The notes beneath the pieces are model-generated. The model saw only the letters and a list, made by a program, of their open reading frames with translations, was not told the DNA's origin and did no database searches. DNA of 64,000 nucleotides from Actinokineospora xionganensis (GTDB lineage Bacteria; Actinomycetota; Actinomycetes; Mycobacteriales; Pseudonocardiaceae), in assembly GCF_014323725.1 (NCBI RefSeq), contig NZ_JABVED010000004.1, forward strand, positions 307,935-371,934, in the 5' to 3' direction. Positions 35,235 to 43,234 of this stretch are shown here, one piece after another; the first letter of the stretch is position 1; each line of letters opens with the position of its first letter. The position numbers were made by a program, and so were the translations under genes.

Positions 35235-36374
35235 GTGATCGACTGGAATGACGAGCAGCGGGCGCTGCGCAGGACCATGGTCGATCTCGGGGAGAAGCTG
35301 GGCGCCGGTCACGTCGAACGGGACCAGGCGGGCGAGTTCGACCGGTCCGCCTGGGACCTCGTGCGCGACACCGGCCTGCTCGGGTTGCCGTTCGACCCGG
35401 CCTTCGGCGGGCTGGGCGCGGACCTGCTTACCACGATGTACGTCCTGGAGGGACTCGGGGAGAGCTGCCGCGACGGCGGGTTCAACTTCTCGGTGTCGAC
35501 CCACATGGTCAGCACCGGCGTGGCGTTGCAGCGGTTCGGCTCGGCGGCGCTCAAGGCCAAGTACCTGCCGATGGTGTGCGACGGCTCGGCGATCGGCGCG
35601 CACGCCATCACCGAACCCGACGCCGGGTCGGACATGATGGCGATGCGCACGACGGCGAAGGCCGACGGTGACGTGTTCGTCCTCAACGGCAGCAAGGCTT
35701 TCGTCAGCAACGGCCCGATCGCCGGGCTGTACGTGGTCTACACGCTGACCGGGAAACCGGGCAGTCCCGGGGCGATCACGGCTCTGCTCGTCGAGCGGGA
35801 CACCCCAGGCCTGCACGTGGGCAAGCCGGTGGCCAAGATGGGCCTGCGGACCTCGCCGCTGTGCGAGCTGTTCTTCGACGACTGCAGGGTCCCGCGCGCG
35901 AACGCGGTCGGCGGGGTCGGATCCGGCTTCCTGGTGCTCGACCACGTGATGAAGTGGGAGATCCTGGTCTCGTTCGTCATCAACACCGGCGAGATGCGGC
36001 ACCGCTTCCAGTCCTGTGTGGACTACGCGAGAACACGGGAGCAGTTCGGTCAGCCGATCGGGTCGTACCAGTCGGTGTCCAACAAGATCGTCGACATGTT
36101 GGTCGGCCTCGAGACCTCGCGCAAGTGGCTCTACGACACCGCCGCGAAGCTCGTCCGACGGGAGAACGTGACCACCGACATCGCCATCACCAAGCTGGTG
36201 GTGAGCGAGGCCAACGTCGCCTCGGCCATGGCCGCCGTGCAGATCCACGGCGGCTACGGGTACCTGGCCGAGTACGGGATCGAGAAGGAACTGCGCGACG
36301 CCGTGGCGGGCCCGATCTACTCGGGCACCTCCGAAGTCCAGCGCCAGCGCATCGCCGCGATGGTCGGCCTGTGA
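35235..36374 (+). CDS. Acyl-CoA dehydrogenase-like flavoenzyme (PltE/RedW context)
   Basis: FAD enzyme of 379 residues with all ACAD landmarks: LPFDPAFGGLGAD, AITEPDAGSDMMAM (flavin/substrate loop), CELFFDDCRVP, YARTREQFGQPI, QIHGGYGYLAEYG and YSGTSEVQRQRI. The usual YEGT glutamate is Ser here; the Glu in MKWEILV is placed like the base of isovaleryl-CoA dehydrogenase, which prolyl-carrier oxidases share. GTG 35235 is favoured by spacing from GAGGAG; GTG 35232 is next to it. With A and PCP genes beside it, desaturation of a carrier-bound amino acid, for example to a pyrrole or dehydroamino acid, is the likely role. Confidence 0.86.
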   Translation: MIDWNDEQRALRRTMVDLGEKLGAGHVERDQAGEFDRSAWDLVRDTGLLGLPFDPAFGGLGADLLTTMYVLEGLGESCRDGGFNFSVSTHMVSTGVALQRFGSAALKAKYLPMVCDGSAIGAHAITEPDAGSDMMAMRTTAKADGDVFVLNGSKAFVSNGPIAGLYVVYTLTGKPGSPGAITALLVERDTPGLHVGKPVAKMGLRTSPLCELFFDDCRVPRANAVGGVGSGFLVLDHVMKWEILVSFVINTGEMRHRFQSCVDYARTREQFGQPIGSYQSVSNKIVDMLVGLETSRKWLYDTAAKLVRRENVTTDIAITKLVVSEANVASAMAAVQIHGGYGYLAEYGIEKELRDAVAGPIYSGTSEVQRQRIAAMVGL

Positions 36375-36390
36375 ATCACGAGGGGGAAGC

Positions 36391-37065
36391 ATGACCGAAT
36401 CCACGGTCCAAGTCACCGACGAGGACCTGCGGGAGACCGAGTTCCTGGACTTCACCAGCCCGGTGGTCCAGGCGTTCATCGAGAAGGCGCTGCGCGGCAA
36501 GGGCGACCCGACCGACGAGATCGAGCGCGCCGTCGCACTGTACTACGCGGTGCGCGACGGCCTGCACTACGAGGTCTACGGGGCGGACGCCGCCCGCGGC
36601 GCGTTCCGCGCGAGCGCGATCATCCAGCGCGGCATGGGCTTCTGCGTGCACAAGTCGATCGTGTACGCGGCCGCCGTGCGCGCGCTGGGCATCCCGAGCC
36701 GCATTGTCTACGGCGACGTCCGCAACCACCTGTCCTCACCCCGACTACGTGAACTCGTCGGCGGGGACGTCTTCTGCTTCCACAGCCTCGCCTCCGTCTT
36801 CCTCGACGGCAAGTGGGTGAAGGCCACGCCGGTGTTCAACAAGCTGCTCTGCCGCGTCTACCGGATCGCCCCGCTGGACTTCGACGGCCGCACGGACAGC
36901 CTCTACCACCCGTACGACGAGGAAGGCCGCAGGCACATGGAGTTCCTGCGGATGCGCGGCGAGTTCGCCGACTTCCCCTACGAGACCGTCGTCGAGGGCA
37001 TCAGCCAGGCGCATCCGCTGCTGTTCAAGGCCGAGGGCTCGCTCGCCACCGAAGCCGTTCGCTAG
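36391..37065 (+). CDS. Transglutaminase-like cysteine enzyme
   Basis: Protein of 224 residues with a transglutaminase core: GMGFCVHKSIVYAAAVRALGIPSRIVYG (nucleophile Cys within GFCVHKS near 88), CFHSLASVFLDGKW with the catalytic His, and KATPVFN where the acid normally follows. Such folds act as proteases, amidases or, in andrimid biosynthesis (AdmF), as amide-forming enzymes that join carrier-bound acyl groups. In this operon, an amide-bond role on the PCP-tethered product is an attractive inference. ATG at 36391 with GAGGGGG upstream. Confidence 0.8.
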   Translation: MTESTVQVTDEDLRETEFLDFTSPVVQAFIEKALRGKGDPTDEIERAVALYYAVRDGLHYEVYGADAARGAFRASAIIQRGMGFCVHKSIVYAAAVRALGIPSRIVYGDVRNHLSSPRLRELVGGDVFCFHSLASVFLDGKWVKATPVFNKLLCRVYRIAPLDFDGRTDSLYHPYDEEGRRHMEFLRMRGEFADFPYETVVEGISQAHPLLFKAEGSLATEAVR

Positions 37066-37089
37066 CAACGCACACTAAGGACGAAGCAC

Positions 37090-38454
37090 ATGACCGACCC
37101 GATCAAATACGAGCTCGGCGAGTCGGAGATCCCCCGCACCTGGCTCAACCCGGCCGCCGACATCGGCGAGGTGGCCCCCATCATCGACCCGGTGAGCCGC
37201 AAGCCGGTGAGTTTCGACGCGCTCGCCGCGACGATGGCGCCGCCGCTGGTCGAGCAGGAACTGAGCACCGCGGACGAGTTCGAGATCCCCGAGCCGGTTC
37301 GCCAGCACTACGCCAAGTGGCGCTGCACCCCGCTCTACCGCGCCCGCGCCCTGGAGCAGGCGCTGGGCACGCCCGCCCGGATCTACTACAAGTACGAGGG
37401 CGTCGCGCCCACCGGCAGCTTCAAGCCCAACACCGCGATTCCGCAGGCGTACTACAACAAGCTCGCGGGCAAAACCGGCCTGGTCGGCGAGACGGGCGCG
37501 GGCCAGTGGGGCAGCGCGGTCGCGCTGGCCGCGGCCTTCTTCGGCATGGCGGCGAAGGTCTTCATGGTCAAGGTCAGCTTCGAGCAGAAGCCCTACCGCC
37601 GCACCCTGATGGAGACCTACGGAGCGACCTGCTCGGCCAGCCCCAGCACCGAGACCGAGGCGGGCCGCACGATCCTGGGCGAACGCCCCGACCACCCCGG
37701 CAGCCTCGGCACCGCCAAGTCGGAGGCACTGCAGTTCGCCTTCGCCAACCCCGACTACGGCTACACCAGGGGCAGCGGGCTCAACCACGTGTGCGCCCAC
37801 CAGTCGGTCATCGGCCAGGAAGCGATCAAGCAGATGGAACTCGCCGACGACTACCCCGACATCGTCGTCGGCGCCGCGGGCGGCGGCAGCAACCTGGCGG
37901 GCCTGGCCTTCCCCTTCCTGCGCAACAAACTGCGCGGCGGTCCGGACCTGCGGCTCATCGCCGTCGAGCCCGCCGCCTGCCCGACGCTCACCCGCGGCCG
38001 CATCGCCTACGACCACGCCGACTCCCAGGGCCTGACGCCGCTGTTCCGCATGCACACCCTGGGACACAAGTTCGTCCCGCCCGCCTTCCACGCGGGCGGC
38101 CTGCGCGCGCACAACATCGCCCCGATGATCAGCCGCGCCGTCGAGGACAAGCTGATGGAAGCGGTCTCGGTGCGGCAGAACGACTGCTTCGAGGCGGGCG
38201 TGCTGTTCGCCAGGACCGAGGGCATCGTGCCCGCCCCCGAGTCGACGCACGCGATCCGCGGCGCCATCGACGAGGCCATCCGCTGCCGCGAGGACGGCAC
38301 CAGCAAGGCCATCCTGCTCGGGCTGTCGGGACATGGGGACTTCGACCTTGTCGCCTATCAGCGCTACCTTGCCGGGGAACTGCCCGACGACGCGCTGTCC
38401 GACGAGGTCCTCGACTTCGGGCTGGCCAGCATCCCAGCCCTCGCCCACGTTTAA
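37090..38454 (+). CDS. TrpB2-like PLP-dependent enzyme
   Basis: Fold-type II PLP enzyme of 454 residues, the size of TrpB2 rather than TrpB1. Seen: ARIYYKYEGVAPTGSFKPN with the PLP Lys, GETGAGQWGSAVALA, SFEQKPYRRTLMETYGA, GAAGGGSNLAGLAFPF (phosphate loop), GRIAYDHADSQGLTPL and LSGHGDFDL. TrpB2 usually has GSHKPN; here His before the Lys is Phe, a change next to the Schiff base. No TrpA and no trp genes are near, so it likely makes a non-standard amino acid by beta-substitution for this pathway. AAGGACGAAG precedes the ATG. Confidence 0.88.
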   Translation: MTDPIKYELGESEIPRTWLNPAADIGEVAPIIDPVSRKPVSFDALAATMAPPLVEQELSTADEFEIPEPVRQHYAKWRCTPLYRARALEQALGTPARIYYKYEGVAPTGSFKPNTAIPQAYYNKLAGKTGLVGETGAGQWGSAVALAAAFFGMAAKVFMVKVSFEQKPYRRTLMETYGATCSASPSTETEAGRTILGERPDHPGSLGTAKSEALQFAFANPDYGYTRGSGLNHVCAHQSVIGQEAIKQMELADDYPDIVVGAAGGGSNLAGLAFPFLRNKLRGGPDLRLIAVEPAACPTLTRGRIAYDHADSQGLTPLFRMHTLGHKFVPPAFHAGGLRAHNIAPMISRAVEDKLMEAVSVRQNDCFEAGVLFARTEGIVPAPESTHAIRGAIDEAIRCREDGTSKAILLGLSGHGDFDLVAYQRYLAGELPDDALSDEVLDFGLASIPALAHV

Positions 38455-38466
38455 GGACCGCACAAG

Positions 38467-39381
38467 ATGAGTCGTGTGAACCTCCTGCTGTTCCTGCTGC
38501 TCGCCGCGATCTGGGGCGCCAGCTACACCTTCATCAAGGTCGCGGTCGGCGGCCTGACCCCGGCGCAACTGGTGTTGGTGCGGGTGGTGCTGGGCGCCGC
38601 GGTGCTCTACTCGGTGCTGCGCTTCACCGGCGGCAGGCTGCCGAAGGCGCTCGTGGTGTGGGGACACATCGGCGTCACCGCGGTCCTCGGCATGGTCGCG
38701 CCGTTCCTGCTGCTGGCGTGGGGTGAACAGCGCACCACCGCGGCGATGGCGGGCGTGCTCATCGCGGCGACCCCGCTGCTCACCCTGGCCGCGTCGACCG
38801 TCGCGCTCGACACCGAACGCGCCACCTGGCGCAAGATCACAGGCTTCGGCCTCGGCTTCGTCGGCGTCGTCATCGTGATCAAGCCGTGGGCCGAGGAGGG
38901 CGAACTGGGTTCGCTGCCCGGCCAGCTGGCCGTGCTCGGCGCGGCGGCGTGCTATGCCGCGCAGACGGTGTACGTGCGGAAGATGCTGTCGCAGAAGGGA
39001 ATCCCGCCGCTGGTCTCGTCGACCACGCAGGTGATCGCGGCCAGTGTCCTACAGGCCGCCATCACCCCGTTCTTCGCCTGGCAGACCCCGGACCTGCGGG
39101 TGTCGGTCGTGGTCAGCATCGTGCTCCTCGGCGTGGTCGGCACCGGCGTCGCGTACCTGATCTACTTCCGACTCATCACCGACGCCGGAGCAGCCACCGC
39201 GTCCTCGGTCAACTACCTGGTGCCGATCACCGCCGTGGCGATCAGCGTCGGCCTGCTGGGCGAGCCGATCACCTGGAACATGATCGTCGGCACGCTCGTC
39301 GTCCTCGCCGCGCTCGCCTTCGCGGAGAACCGGTTGGCCACCAAGCCCGTCGCCGAACCGGCCAAGGCAGCCGCCGACTAG
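38467..39381 (+). CDS. EamA/DMT-family transporter
   Basis: Membrane protein of 304 residues with ten hydrophobic segments in two EamA repeats. It opens LLLFLLLAAIWGASYTFIK (first repeat) and has LGAAACYAAQTVYVRK (second repeat); C-terminal LLGEPITWNMIVG is typical. Members export amino acids and metabolites. It is 12 bp after TrpB2 in the same operon, so export of the modified amino acid or its product is likely. Confidence 0.88.
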   Translation: MSRVNLLLFLLLAAIWGASYTFIKVAVGGLTPAQLVLVRVVLGAAVLYSVLRFTGGRLPKALVVWGHIGVTAVLGMVAPFLLLAWGEQRTTAAMAGVLIAATPLLTLAASTVALDTERATWRKITGFGLGFVGVVIVIKPWAEEGELGSLPGQLAVLGAAACYAAQTVYVRKMLSQKGIPPLVSSTTQVIAASVLQAAITPFFAWQTPDLRVSVVVSIVLLGVVGTGVAYLIYFRLITDAGAATASSVNYLVPITAVAISVGLLGEPITWNMIVGTLVVLAALAFAENRLATKPVAEPAKAAAD

Positions 39382-39390
39382 GGAGGTCCG

Positions 39391-40173
39391 ATGCTCACCG
39401 ACAGCTGGGGCTGGCGCGCGGCGTTCGGCATTCTGGTGATCGACCACGATCCCGTGGCCGAGGCGGAGTTCTGGGCGATGGCGCCCGCCGGGGTGGCGGT
39501 CAACGCGGCCCGCTTCGCCAGTCCCCGCAGGCCGGGGACCTCGGAGTACGGCGACCAGGCGCGGGAGGTGGCGCAGTCCCCGGACATCGCCCGCGGCCTG
39601 GACTGCTTCGGCGGGATGCGGCTCGACGCGATCTGCGTGTGCTTCACCACCAGCAGCTTCCTCGGCGGAGCGGAGTTCGACAAAGCCTTCGCCGAGCAGG
39701 CAAGCGTTCGCGCACAGGGCATCCCGGCACTGACGGCCGCCCAGGCGACCGTCGCGGCCATGGGCGCGGTGGGGATGACCGCGCCGTACGTCATGGTGCC
39801 GCCCTGGTTCAAGGACGAGATAGTGGCCGCGGGCAGGCAGTACCTGACGGCGGCCGGTTTCCCGCCGGTGGCGATGGACCGGTTGGACGTCGGCGGAACC
39901 CTGCGGCCATGGGAACTGTGGGACGCGGGGGCGCAGTGGGAGGTGCGCCCGGAACAGGTCTACCACCAGGTCCGGCGGATGATCCCAGCGGACGCCGACG
40001 GTGTGGTGATCGCGGGCAACGGCCTGCGGTGCGTCGACACCATCGGGCCACTGGAGGCCGACCTGGGAGTTCCGGTGGTCACGTCGAACCAGGCCTGCCT
40101 GTGGCACTGCCTGCGCACGGCGCGGGTGGATCCCGCGGGCGTGTCCGGTTACGGCCGCCTGTTCGCGGCGTAG
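39391..40173 (+). CDS. Asp/Glu racemase-superfamily protein (maleate isomerase-like)
   Basis: Protein of 260 residues of the maleate isomerase/arylmalonate decarboxylase group. Visible: GWRAAFGILVIDHDP start, CVCFTTSSFLGG with the first active-site Cys (CFTTSS in place of CTSGS), GIPALTAAQATVAAM, and NGLRCVDTIGPLEADLGVPVVTSNQACLWH. The usual second Cys position reads NGLRCVDT. Role may be isomerisation or epimerisation of an acid in the pathway. GGGAGG precedes the ATG. It ends the operon and converges with the NmrA-like gene, overlapping its 3' end by 25 bp. Confidence 0.75.
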   Translation: MLTDSWGWRAAFGILVIDHDPVAEAEFWAMAPAGVAVNAARFASPRRPGTSEYGDQAREVAQSPDIARGLDCFGGMRLDAICVCFTTSSFLGGAEFDKAFAEQASVRAQGIPALTAAQATVAAMGAVGMTAPYVMVPPWFKDEIVAAGRQYLTAAGFPPVAMDRLDVGGTLRPWELWDAGAQWEVRPEQVYHQVRRMIPADADGVVIAGNGLRCVDTIGPLEADLGVPVVTSNQACLWHCLRTARVDPAGVSGYGRLFAA

Positions 40174-40994
40174 TCCCGGGCGAAGTCGGACACCGAGTAC
40201 GCGGGCCTGCCCACGACCCGCGGCACGGTGTCCGACACGGGCAGGTCCAGCCGCCCGTCCGCCACCTTGATCAGCGCCTCGGCGAGAAACTCGCCGTACC
40301 CGGTGGAGAACCCACGGCCGCACAAGAGGTCGACGAACTCCTCCCCCGACACGGGGACATACCGCATCGGAACCCCCAGCGCGTCGGCCAACGCCGCGGC
40401 GACGACGTGGTGGTCGACGGCCGCGGGCCCGGTGACCGGCAGCACCCCTTCGGGCCCACCCGGCGCCATGGCCGCCACAGCGACCGCGGCGACGTCCCGC
40501 GTGTCGACGAACGGGATCAGCCCATCGCCGGCGGGCAGCCGCAACTCGCCCACCTCAAGCATGCCTTGGAACGACCCGACGGTGAAGTTGTCCAGAAACC
40601 ACGTCGGTCGCACCATCGCCGACCGGACCGGAAGGGCCGCGAGTGTCCGTTCGGCGACCTTGGTGGGATCGTCGTCCGTTGCGTGGTCGACGTCGATGGT
40701 CGAAAGCAGCGCGAGTTGGGGAACACCGGCCCGCACAGCAGCCTCGATGACCTCGGGCGCGCGTTCCGGTGCGCCCGGGTGGTTGAACGGAATGAGGATG
40801 TAGGCGGCGTCGCTGCCCGCGAAGGCGGGTTCCCAGGTGGCCGGGTCGTCCCACTCGAACGGAGTCCACTGACCGTGCGCGGCGGGCCGCCTGCCCGCGG
40901 CCCGCACCGTCCAGCCGCGTTCAGCGGCCTGCCGGGCGACGTGCCCGCCGGTCTTGCCGGTCGGCCCCATGACGGTGACGAGTCGATCTTCCAC
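40149..40994 (-). CDS. NmrA-like NAD(P)-binding protein
   Basis: About 281 residues. TVMGPTGKTGGHVARQ (GxxGxxG nucleotide loop) near the start, then AGSDAAYILIPFNHPG and RPTWFLDNF, typical of the NmrA/NAD(P)H-azoreductase-like family. It lacks the SDR YxxxK pair. GTG at 40994 or ATG at 41018 are both possible; the former follows AGGG and a TACCGT -10-like hexamer. Function unknown; probably redox sensing or quinone/azo reduction. Divergent from the CoA-binding gene with almost no intergenic space. Confidence 0.75.
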   Translation of the reverse strand: MEDRLVTVMGPTGKTGGHVARQAAERGWTVRAAGRRPAAHGQWTPFEWDDPATWEPAFAGSDAAYILIPFNHPGAPERAPEVIEAAVRAGVPQLALLSTIDVDHATDDDPTKVAERTLAALPVRSAMVRPTWFLDNFTVGSFQGMLEVGELRLPAGDGLIPFVDTRDVAAVAVAAMAPGGPEGVLPVTGPAAVDHHVVAAALADALGVPMRYVPVSGEEFVDLLCGRGFSTGYGEFLAEALIKVADGRLDLPVSDTVPRVVGRPAYSVSDFARDYAANRRP

Positions 40995-41016
40995 GGCCCT
41001 GACGGTACCAAGTGGC

Positions 41017-41433
41017 ATGCTGGAGGGCATGCGACCAGAACCGTGGGGTGACCCGGACACAATCCGCTGGATCCTTGACGAGTGCCAGACCTGGGCCATC
41101 GTGGGTTTGGCGGACAACCCGTCCCGCGCCGCACACAGCGTGGCCAAGTTCCTTAAGCGGAAGGGAAAGCGGATCGTCCCGGTCCATCCCTCAGCGGAGA
41201 CCGTCTGGGGCGAACCGGGCTATGCCTCCCTGAGCGACATCCCCTTCGAAGTCGACTGCGTCGACGTCTTCCGCCGATCCTGCGCCGCCCCCGCCTTCGC
41301 GGACGAGGCTGTCACGATCAGCGCGAAGGCCGTCTGGTTCCAACTGGGCGTGCTCGACCAGCCCGCCTTCGAGCGCACCACAGCCGCGGGCCTGCGCATG
41401 GTCATGGACCGCTGCCCCGCGATCGAGTGGTAA
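41017..41433 (+). CDS. CoA-binding protein (YccU family)
   Basis: Protein of 138 residues with a Rossmann CoA-binding domain. It has DPDTIRWILDECQTWAIVGL near the start, a SRAAHSVAKFLKRKGKRIVPVHP segment, and C-terminal RMVMDRCPAIEW, all hallmarks of YccU. The start may be 41017 or 41029. Function in the cell is unknown. The gene starts about 22 bp from the divergent NmrA-like gene, so at least one transcript is likely leaderless. Confidence 0.85.
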   Translation: MLEGMRPEPWGDPDTIRWILDECQTWAIVGLADNPSRAAHSVAKFLKRKGKRIVPVHPSAETVWGEPGYASLSDIPFEVDCVDVFRRSCAAPAFADEAVTISAKAVWFQLGVLDQPAFERTTAAGLRMVMDRCPAIEW

Positions 41434-41538
41434 CCCGACGGCGGCGCGGGAACACCACGCGGAGTCGCCGACAACCAAGCAACCGGCCGCGGCGATGGAC
41501 GTCCTTCAAGGCAGCACTACTTCGTCGAGGAGGCCGTG

Positions 41539-42069
41539 ATGAGGCGTTCCCTGGTGGTCATGGTGGCGATGGTCTTCGGTGTGCTCGTGGGGGTGCCCGC
41601 CACCGCGGGGGCCAGTACGCCGTACTGCGGGATCACCTGGGGCTCCCTGGCGAAGCAGGCAACCCCCGGTTCGACTGACGAGCTCTACGCCATCCGCACC
41701 GGCCGCCACACCTGCTTCGACCGCATGGTCCTCGACGTGCACGGCGACGTGCGCGGCTACTCGGTGCGCTACGTCGACGAGATCGGCAAGGACGGGTCGG
41801 GTGAGCTCGTTCCCGTGCGCGGCGGCGCGCGGCTCGAGGTCATCGCGAAGGTCCCGACAACACCGACGGACGCGATCTTCCTGCCGAACGGTGAACTCGC
41901 CGACGTCACCGGCTACAGCACTTTCCGACACGTCGCGTGGGCGGGGCAGTTCGAAGGGCAGACCACCATCGGGCTGGGCGTGCGCGCGCGCCTGCCGTTG
42001 CGGGTGCTCCTGCTCGACGGACCCGGCACCGGGTCACGCATGGTCGTCGACGTCGCCCACCGTTGGTAG
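41539..42069 (+). CDS. Secreted AMIN-like domain protein
   Basis: Exported protein of 176 residues. Signal peptide: MRRSLVVMVAMVFGVLVGVPA ending at ATAGA/S near 25. The mature part has YCGITWGSLAK, RTGRHTCFDRMVLDV, GYSVRYVDEI, FEGQTTIGLGVRARLP and a VVDVAHRW end, which is the actinobacterial AMIN-like domain. Two Cys (in YCG and TCFDR) may form a disulphide. Binding to cell wall or peptide ligands is suggested by the family only. GAGGAGG lies 5 nt before the ATG at 41539. Confidence 0.85.
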   Translation: MRRSLVVMVAMVFGVLVGVPATAGASTPYCGITWGSLAKQATPGSTDELYAIRTGRHTCFDRMVLDVHGDVRGYSVRYVDEIGKDGSGELVPVRGGARLEVIAKVPTTPTDAIFLPNGELADVTGYSTFRHVAWAGQFEGQTTIGLGVRARLPLRVLLLDGPGTGSRMVVDVAHRW

Positions 42070-42318
42070 CGGCGATCCAGGCAGGCGACGGCCTCGCCGA
42101 TGGCCGACCGCACGCTCTCCGTGCCCCGCCCTCGCTGACAGCTGGTCGCCGTCTGCTGCCACTTGGGCGGTCAGCCCGAGCGCACTGCGGAGGCGCACCG
42201 CGCGCGGGATTTCCTTGAGCAGCTGTACCGTTCTCCGCTACCCGCTTGCCGGTTCGGCCCGGACGTCGCCACTCGGCACTGGATCAACGTCAAGGTCACC
42301 GCACCAGGCGGGCGACGC
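42070..42318. other. Non-coding or decayed sequence
   Basis: Short reading frames with coding-type codon use but no intact gene. A plus-strand frame around 42190-42290 (REFLEQLYRS-like) may be a fragment of a lost gene; I cannot name it. Confidence 0.3.
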
Positions 42319-42716
42319 TCATCGCCGGCGTTCGAAGAAGTCGACGGCGGCGAAGCAGCTCCACAGCCTTCGGGTGTCGGCGAGGACCACGGCGCCGAGC
42401 GCGTAGGCCAGTTCGTCCCAGAGGAACCAGAAGCGGTCCCGGCCGGGGGTGCCGAACAGGTACAGCACCAACTCGTCGCTGATGGTGATGCGGCCGAAGT
42501 CCAACGCGACCGTCGTGGTGGTCTTGCCGGTGAGCCCCGTGAGGTCGACGATCCCTTTGCTCGCCTCGGAGATCGTCTCCTCCGTGCGCGGCGGCGGGAT
42601 CTCGCTCACCGAGCCGATCAGGGTCATCTTGCCGACGCCGAACCCCGCCGGACACCAGGATCTTGACGGAGGCGCCCAGCGCATGGGCGTCAGAGCGCGC
42701 GGAGACCATCGAGCAC
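42319..42716 (-). pseudogene. cvnD-type small GTPase, frameshifted and truncated
   Basis: Remnant of the conservon GTPase found in actinobacterial four-gene signalling loci. Recognisable text: ASVKILVSGG, then after a one-base insertion in a C-run at 42643-42646, GFGVGKMTLIGSVSEIPP, GKTTTTVALDFGRITISD, LFGTPGRDRFWFLWDEL and VVLADTRRLWSCFAAVDFFERR, where a stop cuts it. The frameshift falls in the P-loop, and the C-terminal quarter is missing. Normal family length is about 195 residues. It is dead as read. Confidence 0.85.
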
Positions 42717-42905
42717 CTTCTGCATCGTGAGGACATCGGGTGCCACGGTGGCGTTCCAGCCCGCGCGGTCTATCACGTACCGCCGCTGGATCAGGTCGGC
42801 GAGCAGCACCTTCACCACCCGCGGCGGAAGCCGGACTCCGGCCGCGGCCTCGGCACCGACTGCGGGTACTCGCACACCCGCGGCAGCCGCGCGGACTCGC
42901 CGTTG
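42690..42905 (-). pseudogene. cvnC/DUF742 fragment
   Basis: C-terminal part of a DUF742 protein: RLPPRVVKVLLADLIQRRYV and the family ending VLDGLRAL, followed by the GTPase remnant in the usual cvnC-cvnD order. Upstream sequence to about 43000 shows mixed frames and no start or N-terminal domain. The sensor kinase and roadblock genes (cvnA, cvnB) of the locus are absent. Confidence 0.7.
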
Positions 42906-43234
42906 GACAGCGCGTAGCTGTGGGTGCCGTCGGTGCCTGCCAGACGGCGTCGACCTGTAGCGCGTGCACCTCGGGCGCCGCCGCGACCAAGGTGGCGACG
43001 TGGAACACGTATGTCTCTACGTCAAACGACCGATGCCTGATCAGCCCGCGCCACGGGAGGCTCGCGGTCTACGTGGAGGGGCCGAATTCCCGCCACGGAG
43101 AGTCGTACCGCGTTGAGTCGCAATCCGCGCGGTGCGTTTGTCCCTATCCATCACAAGCGGCCTTGCCGACGCGCCCGCGCGGGTTGGGGTGCTGATGCCG
43201 CCGACAACTGTTCGGCTGACGGAGGAATCGACAG
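42906..43234. other. Decayed region before the cutinase gene
   Basis: About 330 bp holding scrambled frames from the cvn remnant and, at its right end, the leader of the cutinase gene. No intact ORF or clear promoter identified. Confidence 0.4.

Noticed and set aside
33150..36374. Certain assignment as a pyrrole-2-carboxylate pathway
   Set aside because: Gene order fits, but the hand-read A-domain pocket shares only D-L-L with Pro codes and an EctC is interposed; kept as a possibility only.
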